DNA of 64,000 nucleotides from contig NZ_JAAOZF010000002.1 in NCBI RefSeq assembly GCF_011759705.1, positions 124,001 through 188,000 on the forward strand. Direction: 5' to 3'. Numbering within the stretch: the stretch's first letter is position 1; each line of letters begins with the position of its first letter. Positions 7,205 to 20,225 of the stretch are shown here, piece after piece. The position numbers and the translations under genes were made by a program. The notes under the pieces were generated by a model. The model searched no databases. It was not told where the DNA came from and saw nothing but the letters and a program-made list of their open reading frames with translations. Origin of the DNA: Microbacterium ulmi. Its GTDB lineage: Bacteria > Actinomycetota > Actinomycetes > Actinomycetales > Microbacteriaceae.

Positions 7205-8707
7205 TCACTCCGACTGCTCGGCCTCCCGCGGGACTGATTCGGCAGACGCGGTCTCTTCCTGCTGAGGCTCGGTCGGAGCCGCCTGAAGGTCGGGCGCCGC
7301 GGCGAGCTCGGTCGGCCGGGCCGGCTCGACGCTCGGCCCCGTGTCGGCCTGCGGCGCGGTAGGACCGATCGGCTCGGTCTCGCCCCCCGGTGCGACCTCG
7401 CTTGCCGGTGCGCCCTCGCCCGCAGGGACGACGTCTTCGGCGATCTCGGGCGGGGTCGAGGCATCCGTCGCCTTCACGGCGTCGAGCGGCTCGATCGAAA
7501 CCGCCGACTCGGCAGCCTCGGAGATGCCGTCTCCCACCGTCGCGAGGCTCGCGGGGTCGGTCTCGTCCGGCTCGGGAAGCTTCGTCACGCCGACCGCGTC
7601 CAGCGCGGGGAACGGCGTCGGCGGGTCCTTCGGCTCGTAGGGGGGAGCCGCAGCGACCGCTGCGAGGATGGCGGCAGCGTCGATGCCCGCGAAGAGGATG
7701 GCTCCCGCCTCCTGGTCGGTCGCGGCATCCTTCGCGATGAGAAGGCGCTCCGCCGTCATCGGCCCGCACCAGCTCGACGGCGGGTCTCCCTGGCCGGTCC
7801 ACGGCGCCGTGCTCTCGTCGACGTCGAAGGTGCACGGGTCGTCGTAGATCTTGTCGAACCCGTACGGCTGCGAGGCGAAGCCGGCATTGTCGCCGCCGCG
7901 CATGCAGGCGATCGTCTCGAGGCCGACCTGATCGCGGATGCTCACGAGCGTGCGGTAGAGATCGCACCACGGCTCGCCCCACCCCGGCGGTTCGTTCTGC
8001 GGGTACAGCCGCTCGGATGCCGCGTCGGTGTCGACGCGGTCGAGCGCCTGCGTGCCGTACACCTTGACTGCTCCCGCGAAGTACGCGCTTCCCAGATCGG
8101 GCCGCTCGACGCAGTACGCGAGCCCCGAGACGTACATGACGAGATAGCGAGGCCCGCCTTCTTCGCTGAACTGCCACATCTGGTTGCCGACCGTGTCGCT
8201 CATGTATGTCATGGCGGCGCGGCATCCCGCGCGGAGCCTGCCGTAGGCAGGGCCGTCGTTGCCCGTCGGGCTCTGGTCGGTGGGCGGGAGCTGCCAGACG
8301 TAGAGGTTCGGCTCGTCACCGCCGCCCGGGGACGCCGTCGCGCCCGTCGCGCCGGCGTCCCGGTTCGCGCTCGTGCCGCTCCGGCTTCCCGGCATCCCGC
8401 TCTGCACGGTCCGCGAGCCGCCGCCCCCGCCCGATCGGCCGGCATCCGCGATCGGGGTGCTTTCGTCCGGCGCTGTGCCGGGGTCGTCGACGCCAGGGGC
8501 GTCGGTTCCGGCATCCGGGACAGGATCCAGCGGATCGGGCGTGACTGTGTCGCTCCGCGCCCCCGGATCCGTCCCGCGCGCATCGGGCGTGCTCGTCTGC
8601 GCGTCGCCGCCGCCAACGAGCGGCGAGTACTCGCCGCAGCCGGACGTCAGCAGCAGCGCCGCGCACAGCGCGATCGCCTGCGCCGCGCGGGCAGAGGTCG
8701 TCTTCAT
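7205..8707 (-). CDS. Putative lipoprotein of unknown function with acidic Pro/Ala-rich tail
   Basis: 500 residues. The signal peptide ends in a lipobox, LLTSGC, with the acylated cysteine at residue 24. Then come a low-complexity Asp/Pro/Gly/Thr linker (about 30-125), a globular cysteine-containing core (about 130-340; six Cys scattered in AGC, AYC, PWC, IAC, DPC and SWC contexts, possibly disulfides), and a long Pro/Ala/Glu-rich acidic tail. I recognise no family. Its ATG overlaps the stop of the upstream membrane protein (ATGA), so the two are coupled and probably work together at the cell surface. Confidence 0.7.
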   Translation of the reverse strand: MKTTSARAAQAIALCAALLLTSGCGEYSPLVGGGDAQTSTPDARGTDPGARSDTVTPDPLDPVPDAGTDAPGVDDPGTAPDESTPIADAGRSGGGGGSRTVQSGMPGSRSGTSANRDAGATGATASPGGGDEPNLYVWQLPPTDQSPTGNDGPAYGRLRAGCRAAMTYMSDTVGNQMWQFSEEGGPRYLVMYVSGLAYCVERPDLGSAYFAGAVKVYGTQALDRVDTDAASERLYPQNEPPGWGEPWCDLYRTLVSIRDQVGLETIACMRGGDNAGFASQPYGFDKIYDDPCTFDVDESTAPWTGQGDPPSSWCGPMTAERLLIAKDAATDQEAGAILFAGIDAAAILAAVAAAPPYEPKDPPTPFPALDAVGVTKLPEPDETDPASLATVGDGISEAAESAVSIEPLDAVKATDASTPPEIAEDVVPAGEGAPASEVAPGGETEPIGPTAPQADTGPSVEPARPTELAAAPDLQAAPTEPQQEETASAESVPREAEQSE

Positions 8708-9735
8708 GATGGTTCCTCCTCACAGGGCGGGTACTCGGCGGCGCGCGCGGCGCCGGACGTATCCCGGACGAACGTGTAGCGGATGCCTTCCGACGTCATG
8801 GGGAGGATCACGACGACGCCGTAGTCGGGGGTCCAGCCGTCCGAGACCAGGAAGTAGTTGCCGCCCGTCGACTCGAGGTACTTCAGTCCGCGATAGTGAT
8901 AGCGCGTGCGGCCCTCGTCCTCGGGGCACGACATGCTGACACCCGGCGCGACGATGTCGAGGGGCTCGGCGCTGTCGACCTCCAGGCTCGGCAGCTGCGA
9001 CACCCGCGAGGGGAACGCCTGGGCGATCTGCGTGCCCTCGACCATCGCGAAGTTGGTGGCCGACCAGAACAGCCCGATCGCGACGAGCACTGCGATCGAC
9101 CCGCGCAGCACGCCGTCCGTGAGCGGCGCGAACGGCGTCGCATCGGGCAGGACGGCGCGGAGGTTGAGGGCGTAGAGCAGAAGGAGCAGCCCCGCGGCGC
9201 ACACGAGCGGGGCGGCGATGAACGTCGCGGCGTAGCCGACGAGCCCGAGAACGATCCCGAGCGCGAAAATGCCGACAGCGACCGTCCACAGCCATCGGGC
9301 GACGAGCACAGCCACGCGATCGTCCTCGCCGAGCCGCCGCCGGCGGCGCCACCACTGGTCGAATGCCACCCACGCGAGACCCGTCCCGGCCGCGGCGAGC
9401 GGCAGGATGAACACCGACTGCACGCTGCGGCGCAGGTAGTCGTCCACCGTCATGCCCAGGATCGCCTCGTCGATGCCCAGGGCGCTCGCGAAGCGGTCGC
9501 TGCGCACCCAGCCGAAGTACACGAGCAGGGCGGTCAGAACACCGACGTTCGCCACGACGGCGAGCAGCGCCTTGACCACGCCGCCACGAAGGGCGCGCGT
9601 CTCGGACGACTCTCTCGGCGTGTCGCCGGAGTCGGCCGCGTCGGGATCCCCGGCGGGCGCCAACGTCTCAGGAGGACGCGCGGCGGTCGCAGCTTGCATG
9701 CTCTCAAGAAGCCCGGAGGACGAGATCTGATACAT
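8704..9735 (-). CDS. Multi-spanning membrane protein of unknown function
   Basis: 343 residues with about five hydrophobic segments between residues ~52 and ~232. A disordered Asp/Pro-rich N-terminus precedes them, and a C-terminal soluble domain of about 110 residues follows (probably outside) with two cysteines (SMSCPEDE and PPCEEE). The start chosen is ATG 9733-9735; ATG 9697-9699 is an alternative, and neither has a convincing ribosome site. It forms an overlapping pair with the lipoprotein gene downstream and diverges from uvrB. Function unknown. Confidence 0.65.
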   Translation of the reverse strand: MYQISSSGLLESMQAATAARPPETLAPAGDPDAADSGDTPRESSETRALRGGVVKALLAVVANVGVLTALLVYFGWVRSDRFASALGIDEAILGMTVDDYLRRSVQSVFILPLAAAGTGLAWVAFDQWWRRRRRLGEDDRVAVLVARWLWTVAVGIFALGIVLGLVGYAATFIAAPLVCAAGLLLLLYALNLRAVLPDATPFAPLTDGVLRGSIAVLVAIGLFWSATNFAMVEGTQIAQAFPSRVSQLPSLEVDSAEPLDIVAPGVSMSCPEDEGRTRYHYRGLKYLESTGGNYFLVSDGWTPDYGVVVILPMTSEGIRYTFVRDTSGAARAAEYPPCEEEPS

Positions 9736-9835
9736 GGCTGAGCCGTCGTGGGGCGCACAGGCGGAGATCGGGCCGAGACGGCGGGCGCGGCATCCGCCTG
9801 CCGCGAACTCCCGACCCGGTGTCGGAGCCCGCGTC

Positions 9836-9841
9836 TACGCT
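9836..9841 (+). promoter_or_regulatory. uvrB -10 element, leaderless arrangement
   Basis: TACGCT lies exactly 6 nt before the uvrB ATG, so transcription should begin at or next to the start codon. Confidence 0.5.
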
Positions 9842-9847
9842 GGAACG

Positions 9848-11929
9848 ATGCAGACGACTCGGAGCGTGCGGCCGTTCGAGGTCGTGAGCGACTACGCGCC
9901 CAGCGGCGACCAGCCCCAGGCGATCGCACAGCTCGCGGCGCGCATCAACGCGGGCGAGACGGATGTCGTGCTGCTCGGCGCGACCGGCACGGGCAAGTCG
10001 GCGACGACGGCGTGGCTCATCGAGCAGGTGCAGCGCCCGACCCTCGTGCTCGCGCACAACAAGACCCTCGCCGCGCAACTCGCGAACGAGTTCCGCGAGC
10101 TCATGCCCCACAACGCGGTCGAGTACTTCGTGAGCTACTACGACTACTACCAGCCCGAGGCCTACGTCCCGCAGACCGACACCTTCATCGAGAAGGACTC
10201 GTCGATCAACGCCGAGGTCGAGCGGCTCCGGCACTCCACGACGAACTCCCTCCTCTCGCGCAGAGACGTCGTCGTGGTCTCGACGGTGTCGTGCATCTAC
10301 GGCCTGGGCGCGCCGGAGGAGTACCTGCGCGCGATGGTCGCGCTGCAGGTGGGGGAGCGGTACGACCGCGACGCGCTCATCCGCAAGTTCATCTCGATGC
10401 AGTACAACCGCAACGACGTCGACTTCTCGCGCGGCAACTTCCGCGTGCGCGGCGACACGATCGAGATCATCCCGGTGTACGAGGAGTACGCGATCCGCAT
10501 CGAGCTCTTCGGCGACGAGATCGAAGCGCTCTACATGCTGCATCCGCTCACGGGCGACGTCGTCCAGCGGCTCGACTCCGTGCCGATCTTCCCCGCATCG
10601 CACTACGTGGCAGGAACAGACGTCGTCCAGCGCGCGATCGGCACGATCGAGGACGAGCTCGCCGAGCGCCTGAAAGAGCTCGAGTCTCAGAACAAGCTCC
10701 TCGAGGCTCAGCGCCTGCGCATGCGCACGACGTTCGATCTCGAGATGCTGCAGCAGCTCGGCTTCTGCTCCGGCATCGAGAACTACTCCCGGCACCTCGA
10801 CGGCCGCGCGCCCGGCGAGCCGCCCCACACGCTCCTCGACTTCTTCCCCGACGACTTCCTCCTCGTCATCGACGAGTCGCACGTGACGGTGCCGCAGGTG
10901 GGGGCGATGTATGAGGGGGATGCCTCGCGCAAGCGCACGCTCGTCGAGCACGGGTTCCGCCTTCCGTCGGCACTCGACAACCGGCCGCTGCGGTGGGACG
11001 AGTTCAAGAACCGGATCGGCCAGACGGTGTATCTCTCGGCGACGCCGGGCCGCTACGAGATGGGCATCGCGGACGGCATCGTCGAGCAGATCATCCGTCC
11101 CACGGGCCTGGTCGACCCGCAGATCGTCGTGAAGCCGTCGAAGGGGCAGATCGACGACCTCCTCGAGGAGATCCGCCTCCGCGCGCAGCGCGACGAGCGC
11201 GTGCTCGTGACCACCCTGACGAAGAAGATGGCCGAGGAGCTCACCGACTTCCTCGGCGAGCACGGAGTGCGTGTGCGCTACCTCCACTCCGACGTCGACA
11301 CGCTCCGCCGCGTCGAGCTGCTCACCGAGCTGCGCGCCGGCGTCTACGACGTGCTCGTCGGCATCAACCTGCTCCGCGAGGGCCTCGACCTGCCCGAGGT
11401 CTCGCTCGTCGCGATCCTCGACGCAGACAAGGAGGGGTTCCTGCGCTCGGGCACATCGCTCATCCAGACGATCGGCCGAGCCGCGCGCAACGTCTCGGGC
11501 GAAGTGCACATGTACGCCGACAACATGACCGACTCGATGCGCAACGCGATCGACGAGACCGATCGTCGCCGCGACAAGCAGCTCGAATACAACCGCGTCA
11601 ACGGCATCGATCCGACGCCGCTGCGCAAGCGCATCGCCGACATCACGGAGGTGCTCGCCCGCGAAGGCGCCGACACCGCCGCCATGATGTCGCGCAAGGA
11701 TGCGGTCATGTCCAAGAGCGGCAAGGGGAAGAGTCCGACTCCCAATCTGCGCCGAGAGGGCATCGCGGCGGAAGGGGCCAACCAGCTCGAGGCGACGATC
11801 CAAGACCTGTCGAACCAGATGCTCGCGGCCGCAGGCGAGCTCAAGTTCGAGCTCGCAGCGCGCCTTCGCGACGAGGTGCAAGACCTCAAGAAGGCGCTGC
11901 GGGCGATGGAGCGGGCAGGCCACGCCTGA
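9848..11929 (+). CDS. uvrB: Excinuclease ABC subunit UvrB
   Basis: 693 residues. UvrB is the damage-verifying helicase of nucleotide excision repair, loaded by UvrA and partner of UvrC. Visible are the P-loop GATGTGKS at residues 44-51, the beta-hairpin [15 protein letters not shown] that clamps DNA, the DESH Walker B box, helicase motif [20 protein letters not shown], and a C-terminal UVR motif ([13 protein letters not shown]...[11 protein letters not shown]) for UvrC contact. The ATG at 9848 was chosen over longer in-frame options because homology begins there and a -10 lies 6 nt upstream. Confidence 0.97.
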   Translation: MQTTRSVRPFEVVSDYAPSGDQPQAIAQLAARINAGETDVVLLGATGTGKSATTAWLIEQVQRPTLVLAHNKTLAAQLANEFRELMPHNAVEYFVSYYDYYQPEAYVPQTDTFIEKDSSINAEVERLRHSTTNSLLSRRDVVVVSTVSCIYGLGAPEEYLRAMVALQVGERYDRDALIRKFISMQYNRNDVDFSRGNFRVRGDTIEIIPVYEEYAIRIELFGDEIEALYMLHPLTGDVVQRLDSVPIFPASHYVAGTDVVQRAIGTIEDELAERLKELESQNKLLEAQRLRMRTTFDLEMLQQLGFCSGIENYSRHLDGRAPGEPPHTLLDFFPDDFLLVIDESHVTVPQVGAMYEGDASRKRTLVEHGFRLPSALDNRPLRWDEFKNRIGQTVYLSATPGRYEMGIADGIVEQIIRPTGLVDPQIVVKPSKGQIDDLLEEIRLRAQRDERVLVTTLTKKMAEELTDFLGEHGVRVRYLHSDVDTLRRVELLTELRAGVYDVLVGINLLREGLDLPEVSLVAILDADKEGFLRSGTSLIQTIGRAARNVSGEVHMYADNMTDSMRNAIDETDRRRDKQLEYNRVNGIDPTPLRKRIADITEVLAREGADTAAMMSRKDAVMSKSGKGKSPTPNLRREGIAAEGANQLEATIQDLSNQMLAAAGELKFELAARLRDEVQDLKKALRAMERAGHA

Positions 11930-11965
11930 CGCTGTCGGGCCGGCGACGTCGTCAGCGGCGGCCGG

Positions 11966-12205
11966 CTACGGACAGTGCATGAGCGGCTTCGGCCCCGATC
12001 GGTCGAACGTGTGCTGCGACATCGCGGCGCCGCACAGGGGGCACGGCCGGTCGGCGCGCGACGGCTCCGGCGTCGTCTCGTACGGACCGACGGATGCCGG
12101 GCCGGCGAGCTTGATGAGGCGCGCGTTGAGCCACGCATACCAGCCGCCGGCTTCGCGGACGCGCTCGCGGAGGGGACGGCGGGACTCGGCATCCATTCGT
12201 GTCAT
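11966..12205 (-). CDS. Small zinc-ribbon-like protein, unknown function
   Basis: 79 residues beginning MTRMDAESRR. A basic amphipathic half (RERVREAGGWYAWLNARLI) is followed by a C-terminal CPLCG...MHCP pattern that could bind a metal with three cysteines and a histidine. It diverges from the OhrR-like regulator, and its probable -10, TACACT on the minus strand (12214-12219), is embedded in the regulator's palindrome, so it is likely repressed by it. The second of two in-frame ATGs (12203-12205) is preferred because it sits 8 nt after the -10. No ribosome site. Confidence 0.6.
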   Translation of the reverse strand: MTRMDAESRRPLRERVREAGGWYAWLNARLIKLAGPASVGPYETTPEPSRADRPCPLCGAAMSQHTFDRSGPKPLMHCP

Positions 12206-12210
12206 GAACA

Positions 12211-12222
12211 TTAGTGTACTAA
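12211..12222. promoter_or_regulatory. MarR/OhrR-type operator (TTAGTGTACTAA)
   Basis: Five-base arms TTAGT/ACTAA across a 2-bp centre, A/T-rich in otherwise GC-rich sequence. It overlaps the minus-strand -10 (TACACT) and sits 8 bp upstream of the plus-strand -10, in the position of that promoter's -35. It therefore lies between the regulator and the divergent small gene, where it could shut both. Confidence 0.6.
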
Positions 12223-12230
12223 ACAAACCG

Positions 12231-12236
12231 TAGGAT
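12231..12236 (+). promoter_or_regulatory. -10 element of the MarR gene, leaderless arrangement
   Basis: TAGGAT followed by exactly 6 nt and the GTG start at 12243. No ribosome site precedes the GTG. Confidence 0.5.
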
Positions 12237-12242
12237 GGACTC

Positions 12243-12692
12243 GTGGATGCGCGCGACGGACTGCTCAAGCTCGAGAACCAGCTGTGCTTCGCCCTCGTGA
12301 CGGCGGCGCGCAACGTCGTGTCGATCTACCGGCCGGTCCTCGAGCCTCTCGGGCTGACGCATCCGCAGTATCTCGTCATGCTCGCGCTGTGGGAGCGCTC
12401 GCCGCGGTCGCTGAGCGACCTCGCCGATGAGCTGGCGATGGAGCCCGCGACCCTGTCGCCGCTCGTCAAGCGGCTCGAGGCTCAGGGCCGTGTCACCCGG
12501 TCGCGCCGTGCGGACGACGAGCGCGTGCTCGACATCGGGCTGACCGACGACGGTCGGGCCCTGCGCGATCGCGCGCTCGACGTGCCGGAGCAGATCATGC
12601 AGCGCGTCGGGATGGATGTCGCACAGCTGGCCGCGCTGCGCGACGGCCTCGCGCCGTTCGCGGGCAGCCGGCCTCCGATGGGCCGGACGTGA
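12243..12692 (+). CDS. OhrR-like MarR-family regulator
   Basis: 149 residues. The N-terminus reads LENQLCFALVTAARN, placing cysteine at residue 15, the position of the peroxide-sensing Cys of OhrR proteins; tyrosines normally nearby are partly kept (Y29). The winged helix spans about residues 55-100 (SLSDLADELAMEPATLSPLV and the wing RRADDERV). OhrR proteins repress organic hydroperoxide resistance genes, but no ohr gene is in view. The operator between this gene and the divergent small protein suggests autoregulation. The stop overlaps the next start (GTGA). Confidence 0.85.
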   Translation: MDARDGLLKLENQLCFALVTAARNVVSIYRPVLEPLGLTHPQYLVMLALWERSPRSLSDLADELAMEPATLSPLVKRLEAQGRVTRSRRADDERVLDIGLTDDGRALRDRALDVPEQIMQRVGMDVAQLAALRDGLAPFAGSRPPMGRT

Positions 12693-13237
12693 CCGTCGTC
12701 CTCGTCGAGGGGGTGAGCGACCGCATCGCGCTCGAGACGTTCGCCGCACGCCGGGGGATGCCGCCGCCGCGGATCGTCGTGGTCGGCGGGTCCAAGGGGG
12801 TGCGCCGCATCCTCGCGACCCTCGCAGACGAGCATCCGGTCGGGCTCGTGGACGCAGGGGAGCGAGCGGACTTCGAGCGCGACGTCGCTGACGTCTTCGT
12901 CTGCGACCCCGATCTCGAGGCCGAGCTCGTGCGCGCGCTCGGGGTCGCCGGCGTCGAGGCGGTGATCGATGCCGAGGGCGAGCTCGCGTCGTTCCGCCGG
13001 CTCCAGCGACAGCCTGCGCAGCGCGGCCGGGCGGTGGAAGCGCAGCTCGCGCGCTTCTTCGGCGGAAGGAGCGGCAACAAGGTCCGGTACGCGGGGCTCC
13101 TCGCAGCGGCGGTCCCGCTCGACCGCATCCCTCCTCCCCTCGCCGCGCTGCTCGCGTCGCTGGAGAGCGAGTCGCCGCGAACCCCCGGGTCCGCTGCGGC
13201 GCATTCGCCCGGCCGCGGTGTCGGAGGCCCCGCCTAG
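12689..13237 (+). CDS. TOPRIM-like domain protein (OLD-type), no ATPase attached
   Basis: 182 residues. It starts [17 protein letters not shown], the first TOPRIM motif (conserved Glu plus SDR) as found in OLD-family nucleases and RecR/DnaG folds, then [15 protein letters not shown] and a VGLVDAGE segment in place of the usual DxD box. OLD proteins normally have an N-terminal ABC ATPase; here only the TOPRIM part exists, directly coupled to an OhrR-like regulator (GTGA overlap). Similar stand-alone TOPRIM proteins occur in actinobacteria without known function. The C-terminal ~25 residues look disordered. Confidence 0.65.
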   Translation: MTVVLVEGVSDRIALETFAARRGMPPPRIVVVGGSKGVRRILATLADEHPVGLVDAGERADFERDVADVFVCDPDLEAELVRALGVAGVEAVIDAEGELASFRRLQRQPAQRGRAVEAQLARFFGGRSGNKVRYAGLLAAAVPLDRIPPPLAALLASLESESPRTPGSAAAHSPGRGVGGPA

Positions 13238-13240
13238 ACT
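13235..13240 (+). promoter_or_regulatory. uvrA -10 element, leaderless arrangement
   Basis: TAGACT followed by exactly 6 nt and GTG 13247. It sits inside the last codons of the TOPRIM gene. Confidence 0.5.
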
Positions 13241-13246
13241 TGACGG

Positions 13247-16165
<2,919 letters not shown>

Positions 16166-16187
16166 GCGAGAGTCGGAACCCGACCGA

Positions 16188-18095
16188 ATGGCAGAACAGC
16201 TTCCGTACAAGCCGAAGCAGGGGGAGATCCCGACCAACCCGGGCGTGTACCGCTTCCGCGACCGCGACGGACGCGTCCTCTACGTCGGCAAGGCGAAGAG
16301 CCTGCGCTCGCGGCTGTCGAACTACTTCGCGCCGCTGCACACGCTGCACGAGCGCACCCGCCGGATGGTGCTGACCGCGGCATCCGTCGAGTGGACGGTC
16401 GTCGCGAGCGACGTCGAGGCGCTCCAGCTCGAGTACATGTGGATCCAGGAGTTCTCGCCGCCCTTCAACGTGCGCTACAAGGACGACAAGTCGTACCCGT
16501 TCATGGCCATCACGCTCGCGGACGAGGCGCCGCGCGTCATCGTGACCCGCAACCGCCGCATCCCGGGGGCGAAGTACTTCGGTCCGTATCCGAAGGTCTG
16601 GGCCGTGCACGACACGATCGACCTCATGATCAGGGTCTTCCCGATCCGCACGTGCTCGGACGCGTCGTACAGGAAGGCGATGACGACCGGCCGGCCGTGC
16701 TTCCCCGGCCAGATCGGCCGCTGCGGCGGCCCGTGCTCGATGAAGGTCACGGTGGAGGAGCACCGCGCCATCGTCGACGACTTCGTGTCGTTCATGTCGG
16801 GGGGCGACCAGCGCTTCACGCGCGAGCTGACCCGTCGCATGCGCGAGGCATCCGCCGCGATGGACTACGAAGCCGCGGCCGTCTACCGCGACAGGCTCCA
16901 GGCGATCGAGGCGGTGCTGAACAAGAGCGCCCTCGTCCTCGCGGCGGACACGGATGCCGATCTCTTCGGCATCGCGGAGGACGAGCTCGCCGCCGTCGTG
17001 CAGCACTTCGTCATCCGCGGCGGTCGCGTGCGCGGCGTCCGCGCCACGACGATCGAGAAGGAGCTCGACATCTCGGGCCCCGACCTGGTCGACCAGGTGC
17101 TGCAGCGCACGTACGGCGACGCGGCGGCCGCAGACATCCCGCGGCAGGTCCTCGTCCCCTCGCTCCCCGAGGATGCCGCAGACCTCGAGCTGTGGCTCCG
17201 GGAGCGACGCGGCCGGAACGTGACGATCCAGGTGGCGCAGCGCGGGCGCAAGGCCGAGTTCATGAAGACCGCGACGCTCAACGCGCAGCAGGCGCTCATC
17301 CTCCACAAGACGCGCCGCACGAGCGACTACGTCGCACGGACGCAGGCCCTCACGGACCTGCAGGAGGCGCTGGGTCTGGCCGAGGCGCCCCTGCGCATCG
17401 AGTGCTTCGACGTGTCGCACCTGTCGGGCACGAACGTCGTCGCGTCGATGGTCGTCTTCGAGGACGGGCTGCCCCGCAAAGACCAGTACCGCTCCTTCTC
17501 GGTGTCCGAGACGACCGACGACACGGACTCGCTCCACCAGGTGCTCATGCGTCGCCTCGCCTATCTCGACAGGCCGGAGGACCCCGAGCCCGAACCCGAG
17601 GTCACGGCCGACGGCGAGGTCGTCGTCGCGCGGCGCCGGCCCCGCTTCGCGTACCGGCCGCAGCTGCTCGTCGTCGACGGCGGCCGGCCGCAGGTCGAGG
17701 CCGCCGCGCGCGCCCTCGCCGACGCGGGCCACGAGGAGATCGCCCTGTGCGGCATCGCGAAGCGCCTCGAGGAGGTGTGGCTGCCGGGGGAGGACTATCC
17801 CGTCATCCTTCCGCGCACCTCCGAGGCCCTCTACCTGCTGCAGCGGCTCCGCGACGAAGCGCACCGCTTCGCGATCACGCATCAGCGCCGGCGCCGGCGC
17901 CGCGACATCCAGAGCGTGCTGTCGGAGGTCCCGGGCCTCGGCGACGCGCGCATCAAGGCGCTGCTGCGGCACTTCGGGTCGGTGACGGCGCTCAAGCGGG
18001 CGACCCCGGACGAGATCGAGCAGCTCCCCGGCGTCGGCCCCAAGCTCGCGGCCGCGATACACGCCCATCTGCGCGACGCCTCCGCCGTCGTCTGA
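16188..18095 (+). CDS. uvrC: Excinuclease ABC subunit UvrC
   Basis: 635 residues. It makes both incisions in nucleotide excision repair. Domains in order: GIY-YIG nuclease ([20 protein letters not shown], residues ~18-40; the first motif is GVY, as usual in UvrC), a cysteine-containing linker ([14 protein letters not shown]), a UVR motif near 205-240, the RNase H-like nuclease with [12 protein letters not shown] and LVVDGGRPQ aspartates, and a C-terminal tandem HhH ([24 protein letters not shown]). The ATG is 22 nt after the uvrA stop. The order uvrC-rapZ-whiA is a conserved actinobacterial block. Confidence 0.97.
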   Translation: MAEQLPYKPKQGEIPTNPGVYRFRDRDGRVLYVGKAKSLRSRLSNYFAPLHTLHERTRRMVLTAASVEWTVVASDVEALQLEYMWIQEFSPPFNVRYKDDKSYPFMAITLADEAPRVIVTRNRRIPGAKYFGPYPKVWAVHDTIDLMIRVFPIRTCSDASYRKAMTTGRPCFPGQIGRCGGPCSMKVTVEEHRAIVDDFVSFMSGGDQRFTRELTRRMREASAAMDYEAAAVYRDRLQAIEAVLNKSALVLAADTDADLFGIAEDELAAVVQHFVIRGGRVRGVRATTIEKELDISGPDLVDQVLQRTYGDAAAADIPRQVLVPSLPEDAADLELWLRERRGRNVTIQVAQRGRKAEFMKTATLNAQQALILHKTRRTSDYVARTQALTDLQEALGLAEAPLRIECFDVSHLSGTNVVASMVVFEDGLPRKDQYRSFSVSETTDDTDSLHQVLMRRLAYLDRPEDPEPEPEVTADGEVVVARRRPRFAYRPQLLVVDGGRPQVEAAARALADAGHEEIALCGIAKRLEEVWLPGEDYPVILPRTSEALYLLQRLRDEAHRFAITHQRRRRRRDIQSVLSEVPGLGDARIKALLRHFGSVTALKRATPDEIEQLPGVGPKLAAAIHAHLRDASAVV

Positions 18096-18127
18096 ATCGC
18101 TAGGCTGAACGCGACGATGGGGGAGTC

Positions 18128-19012
18128 ATGGTCGACGAGGAGCAGCGGGACCGCGGGGAAGTGCTGATCGTCACCGGCATGTCCGGTGCCGGGCGCACGA
18201 CCGCCGCCAACGCGCTGGAGGACCTCGACTGGTACGTCGTCGACAACCTCCCGCCGCAGATGCTCAAGCCGCTCCTCGAGCTCACCGGCCGCGCGGGCGG
18301 AGCGCTGCCGCGCGTCGCGGTGGTCGTGGACGTGCGCGGACGCGACCTGTTCGCTCATCTGCCCGAGGTGACACGTGCGCTGCGCGACGCGCGCCAGCAG
18401 CTGCGAGTCATGTTCCTCGACGCCTCTGACGACGTGCTCGTCCGCCGCTTCGAAGCGGTCAGGCGCCCGCATCCGCTGCAGGACGACGGGACGATCCTCG
18501 ACGGCATCCGCCGAGAGCGCGAGCGGCTCGCGGTCGTCAGGGAGAGCGCCGACGTCATCATCGACACGTCGGCGTTCAACATCCACCAGCTCGCGACGGC
18601 GGTCGTCGACCTCTTCGCGGAGGAGGACTCGGCACGTCACACGGTGACCATCATGAGCTTCGGATTCAAGTACGGGCTCCCGCCGGATGCCGATCTCGTC
18701 GCCGACATGCGATTCCTGCCGAACCCCTTCTGGAGCGAGGATCTGCGGCCGCTCACGGGTGAGGACGATGCCGTGCGCGAGTACGTGCTGGCCCAGCCGG
18801 GCGCCCTCGAGTTCGCCGACGCGTACGCCGCGGCGCTTCTGCCGGTCCTCGCGGGCTATCAGCGCGAGAACAAGCGGCACTCCGTCGTCGCCGTGGGGTG
18901 CACGGGCGGCAAGCACCGCTCGGTCGTGATGGCCCGCGAGCTCGCGGCTCGACTCGAGGGGACACCGGGTGTCGCCGTCCGTGTGAAGCATCGGGACCTC
19001 GGCCGGGAGTAA
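18128..19012 (+). CDS. rapZ: RNase adapter-type protein RapZ / YvcJ family
   Basis: 294 residues. P-loop GMSGAGRTT near residue 20 with arginine in place of the usual lysine, a variant common in actinobacterial members; then [20 protein letters not shown] and the C-terminal phosphate-binding domain with [15 protein letters not shown] and [10 protein letters not shown]. In E. coli RapZ targets the sRNA GlmZ for decay; in Gram-positives the role is less clear. GGGGAG lies 4 nt before the ATG and a TAGGCT -10 about 22 nt before it. It sits between uvrC and whiA as in most actinobacteria. Confidence 0.92.
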   Translation: MVDEEQRDRGEVLIVTGMSGAGRTTAANALEDLDWYVVDNLPPQMLKPLLELTGRAGGALPRVAVVVDVRGRDLFAHLPEVTRALRDARQQLRVMFLDASDDVLVRRFEAVRRPHPLQDDGTILDGIRRERERLAVVRESADVIIDTSAFNIHQLATAVVDLFAEEDSARHTVTIMSFGFKYGLPPDADLVADMRFLPNPFWSEDLRPLTGEDDAVREYVLAQPGALEFADAYAAALLPVLAGYQRENKRHSVVAVGCTGGKHRSVVMARELAARLEGTPGVAVRVKHRDLGRE

Positions 19013-19076
19013 CGTCGGCGGCGGTCGCGGGTAGGCTAGTCGCTTGTCCCATGATCCCCCGACTGCGAGGAGACCC

Positions 19077-20054
19077 GTGTCGCTGACCGCTGACGTGAAG
19101 GCCGAACTGACCTCTGTGCGCGATCCGCGTCCGTCTGCCCGTGTCGCGGAGCTCACGTCGCTGCTGCGCTTCTCGGGCGGTCTGCACTCGATCGCGAACC
19201 GCGTCGCCGTCGAGGCCGAGCTCGAGTCCGATGCGCTCGCGCGTCGCGTCGCCCGCGACCTGATCGAGCTGTACGGCGTTCGCCCGGAGCTCGTCCACGT
19301 GCAGGGGTCGGGGGCGCGCAGCGGCAGCCACTACGCCGTGCGCGTCATCGAGGGCGGCGAGACGCTCGCGCGCCAGACGGGCCTGCTCGACCAGCGTCGA
19401 CGCCCCGTCAGGGGTCTGCCGAACAAGCTGACGACAGGCTCGCGCGCCGACCTCGCAGGCGTGTGGCGCGGCGCGTTCCTCGCGGCGGGCTCGCTGTCGG
19501 AGCCCGGGCGGTCCGCGGCGCTCGAGATCACGTGCCCCGCACCGGAGGCCGCGATGGCCCTCGTGGGCGCGGCGCACCGCCTCGGCATCCCCGCGAAGGC
19601 GCGAGAGGTGCGCGGAGTGCCGCGCGTGGTCGTGCGCGAGGGCGAGGCGATCAGGCTCGCCCTGGCGCACATGGGCGCGCAGCGCGCCGCAGCCGAATGG
19701 GACCAGATGCGTCAGCGGCGCGAAGTGCGGGCGGGCGTCAACCGGCTCGTGAACTTCGACGACGCCAACCTCCGCCGCTCCGCGCAGGCCGCCGTCGCGG
19801 CGTGCGCGCGGGTCGAGCGGGCGCTCGAGATCCTCGGCGACGACGTCCCCGAGCACCTTCGCGAGGCGGGTGCGCTGCGGCTCGCGCACCGCGACGCGAG
19901 CCTCGACGAGCTCGGCCACCACGCAGAGCCGGCGCTCACCAAGGATGCCGTCGCCGGCCGCATCCGGCGCCTGCTCGCGATGGCCGACAAGAAGGCCGAG
20001 GTCGACGGCATCCCCGGCACGGAGTCGGCCGTGCCCGCAGGCGCCGAGGACTGA
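19077..20054 (+). CDS. whiA: WhiA-family DNA-binding regulator
   Basis: 325 residues from GTG 19077 with GAGGAG 6 nt upstream; this start gives the conserved [13 protein letters not shown] opening, while a longer TTG start has no support. The N-terminal half is the LAGLIDADG-homing-endonuclease-like fold ([19 protein letters not shown]), and the C-terminal HTH carries [14 protein letters not shown] and [14 protein letters not shown]. WhiA controls division or sporulation genes in Streptomyces and is retained in non-sporulating actinobacteria. Downstream of uvrC and rapZ, as is typical. Confidence 0.95.
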   Translation: MSLTADVKAELTSVRDPRPSARVAELTSLLRFSGGLHSIANRVAVEAELESDALARRVARDLIELYGVRPELVHVQGSGARSGSHYAVRVIEGGETLARQTGLLDQRRRPVRGLPNKLTTGSRADLAGVWRGAFLAAGSLSEPGRSAALEITCPAPEAAMALVGAAHRLGIPAKAREVRGVPRVVVREGEAIRLALAHMGAQRAAAEWDQMRQRREVRAGVNRLVNFDDANLRRSAQAAVAACARVERALEILGDDVPEHLREAGALRLAHRDASLDELGHHAEPALTKDAVAGRIRRLLAMADKKAEVDGIPGTESAVPAGAED

Positions 20055-20225
20055 CTCCGCCCGGCCGCCGGGGATCGCCGGTCGAGGGGCACAGGCCATC
20101 GCCTGGTAGACCACGTCACAGGCGGAAGCAACCCCCTCCTTCCCGCGTTGCCGCTCACTAGGATGAGGATCGTCACCCTCGCCCGCGCCGAGGATCTCGA
20201 CGCAGAGCCGACAAGGAAGAAGAAT

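Noticed and set aside
20055..20225. Possible tRNA or small RNA between whiA and sodA
   Set aside because: CAGGC/GCCTG and other short repeats are present, but no cloverleaf, anticodon arm or T-loop consensus.
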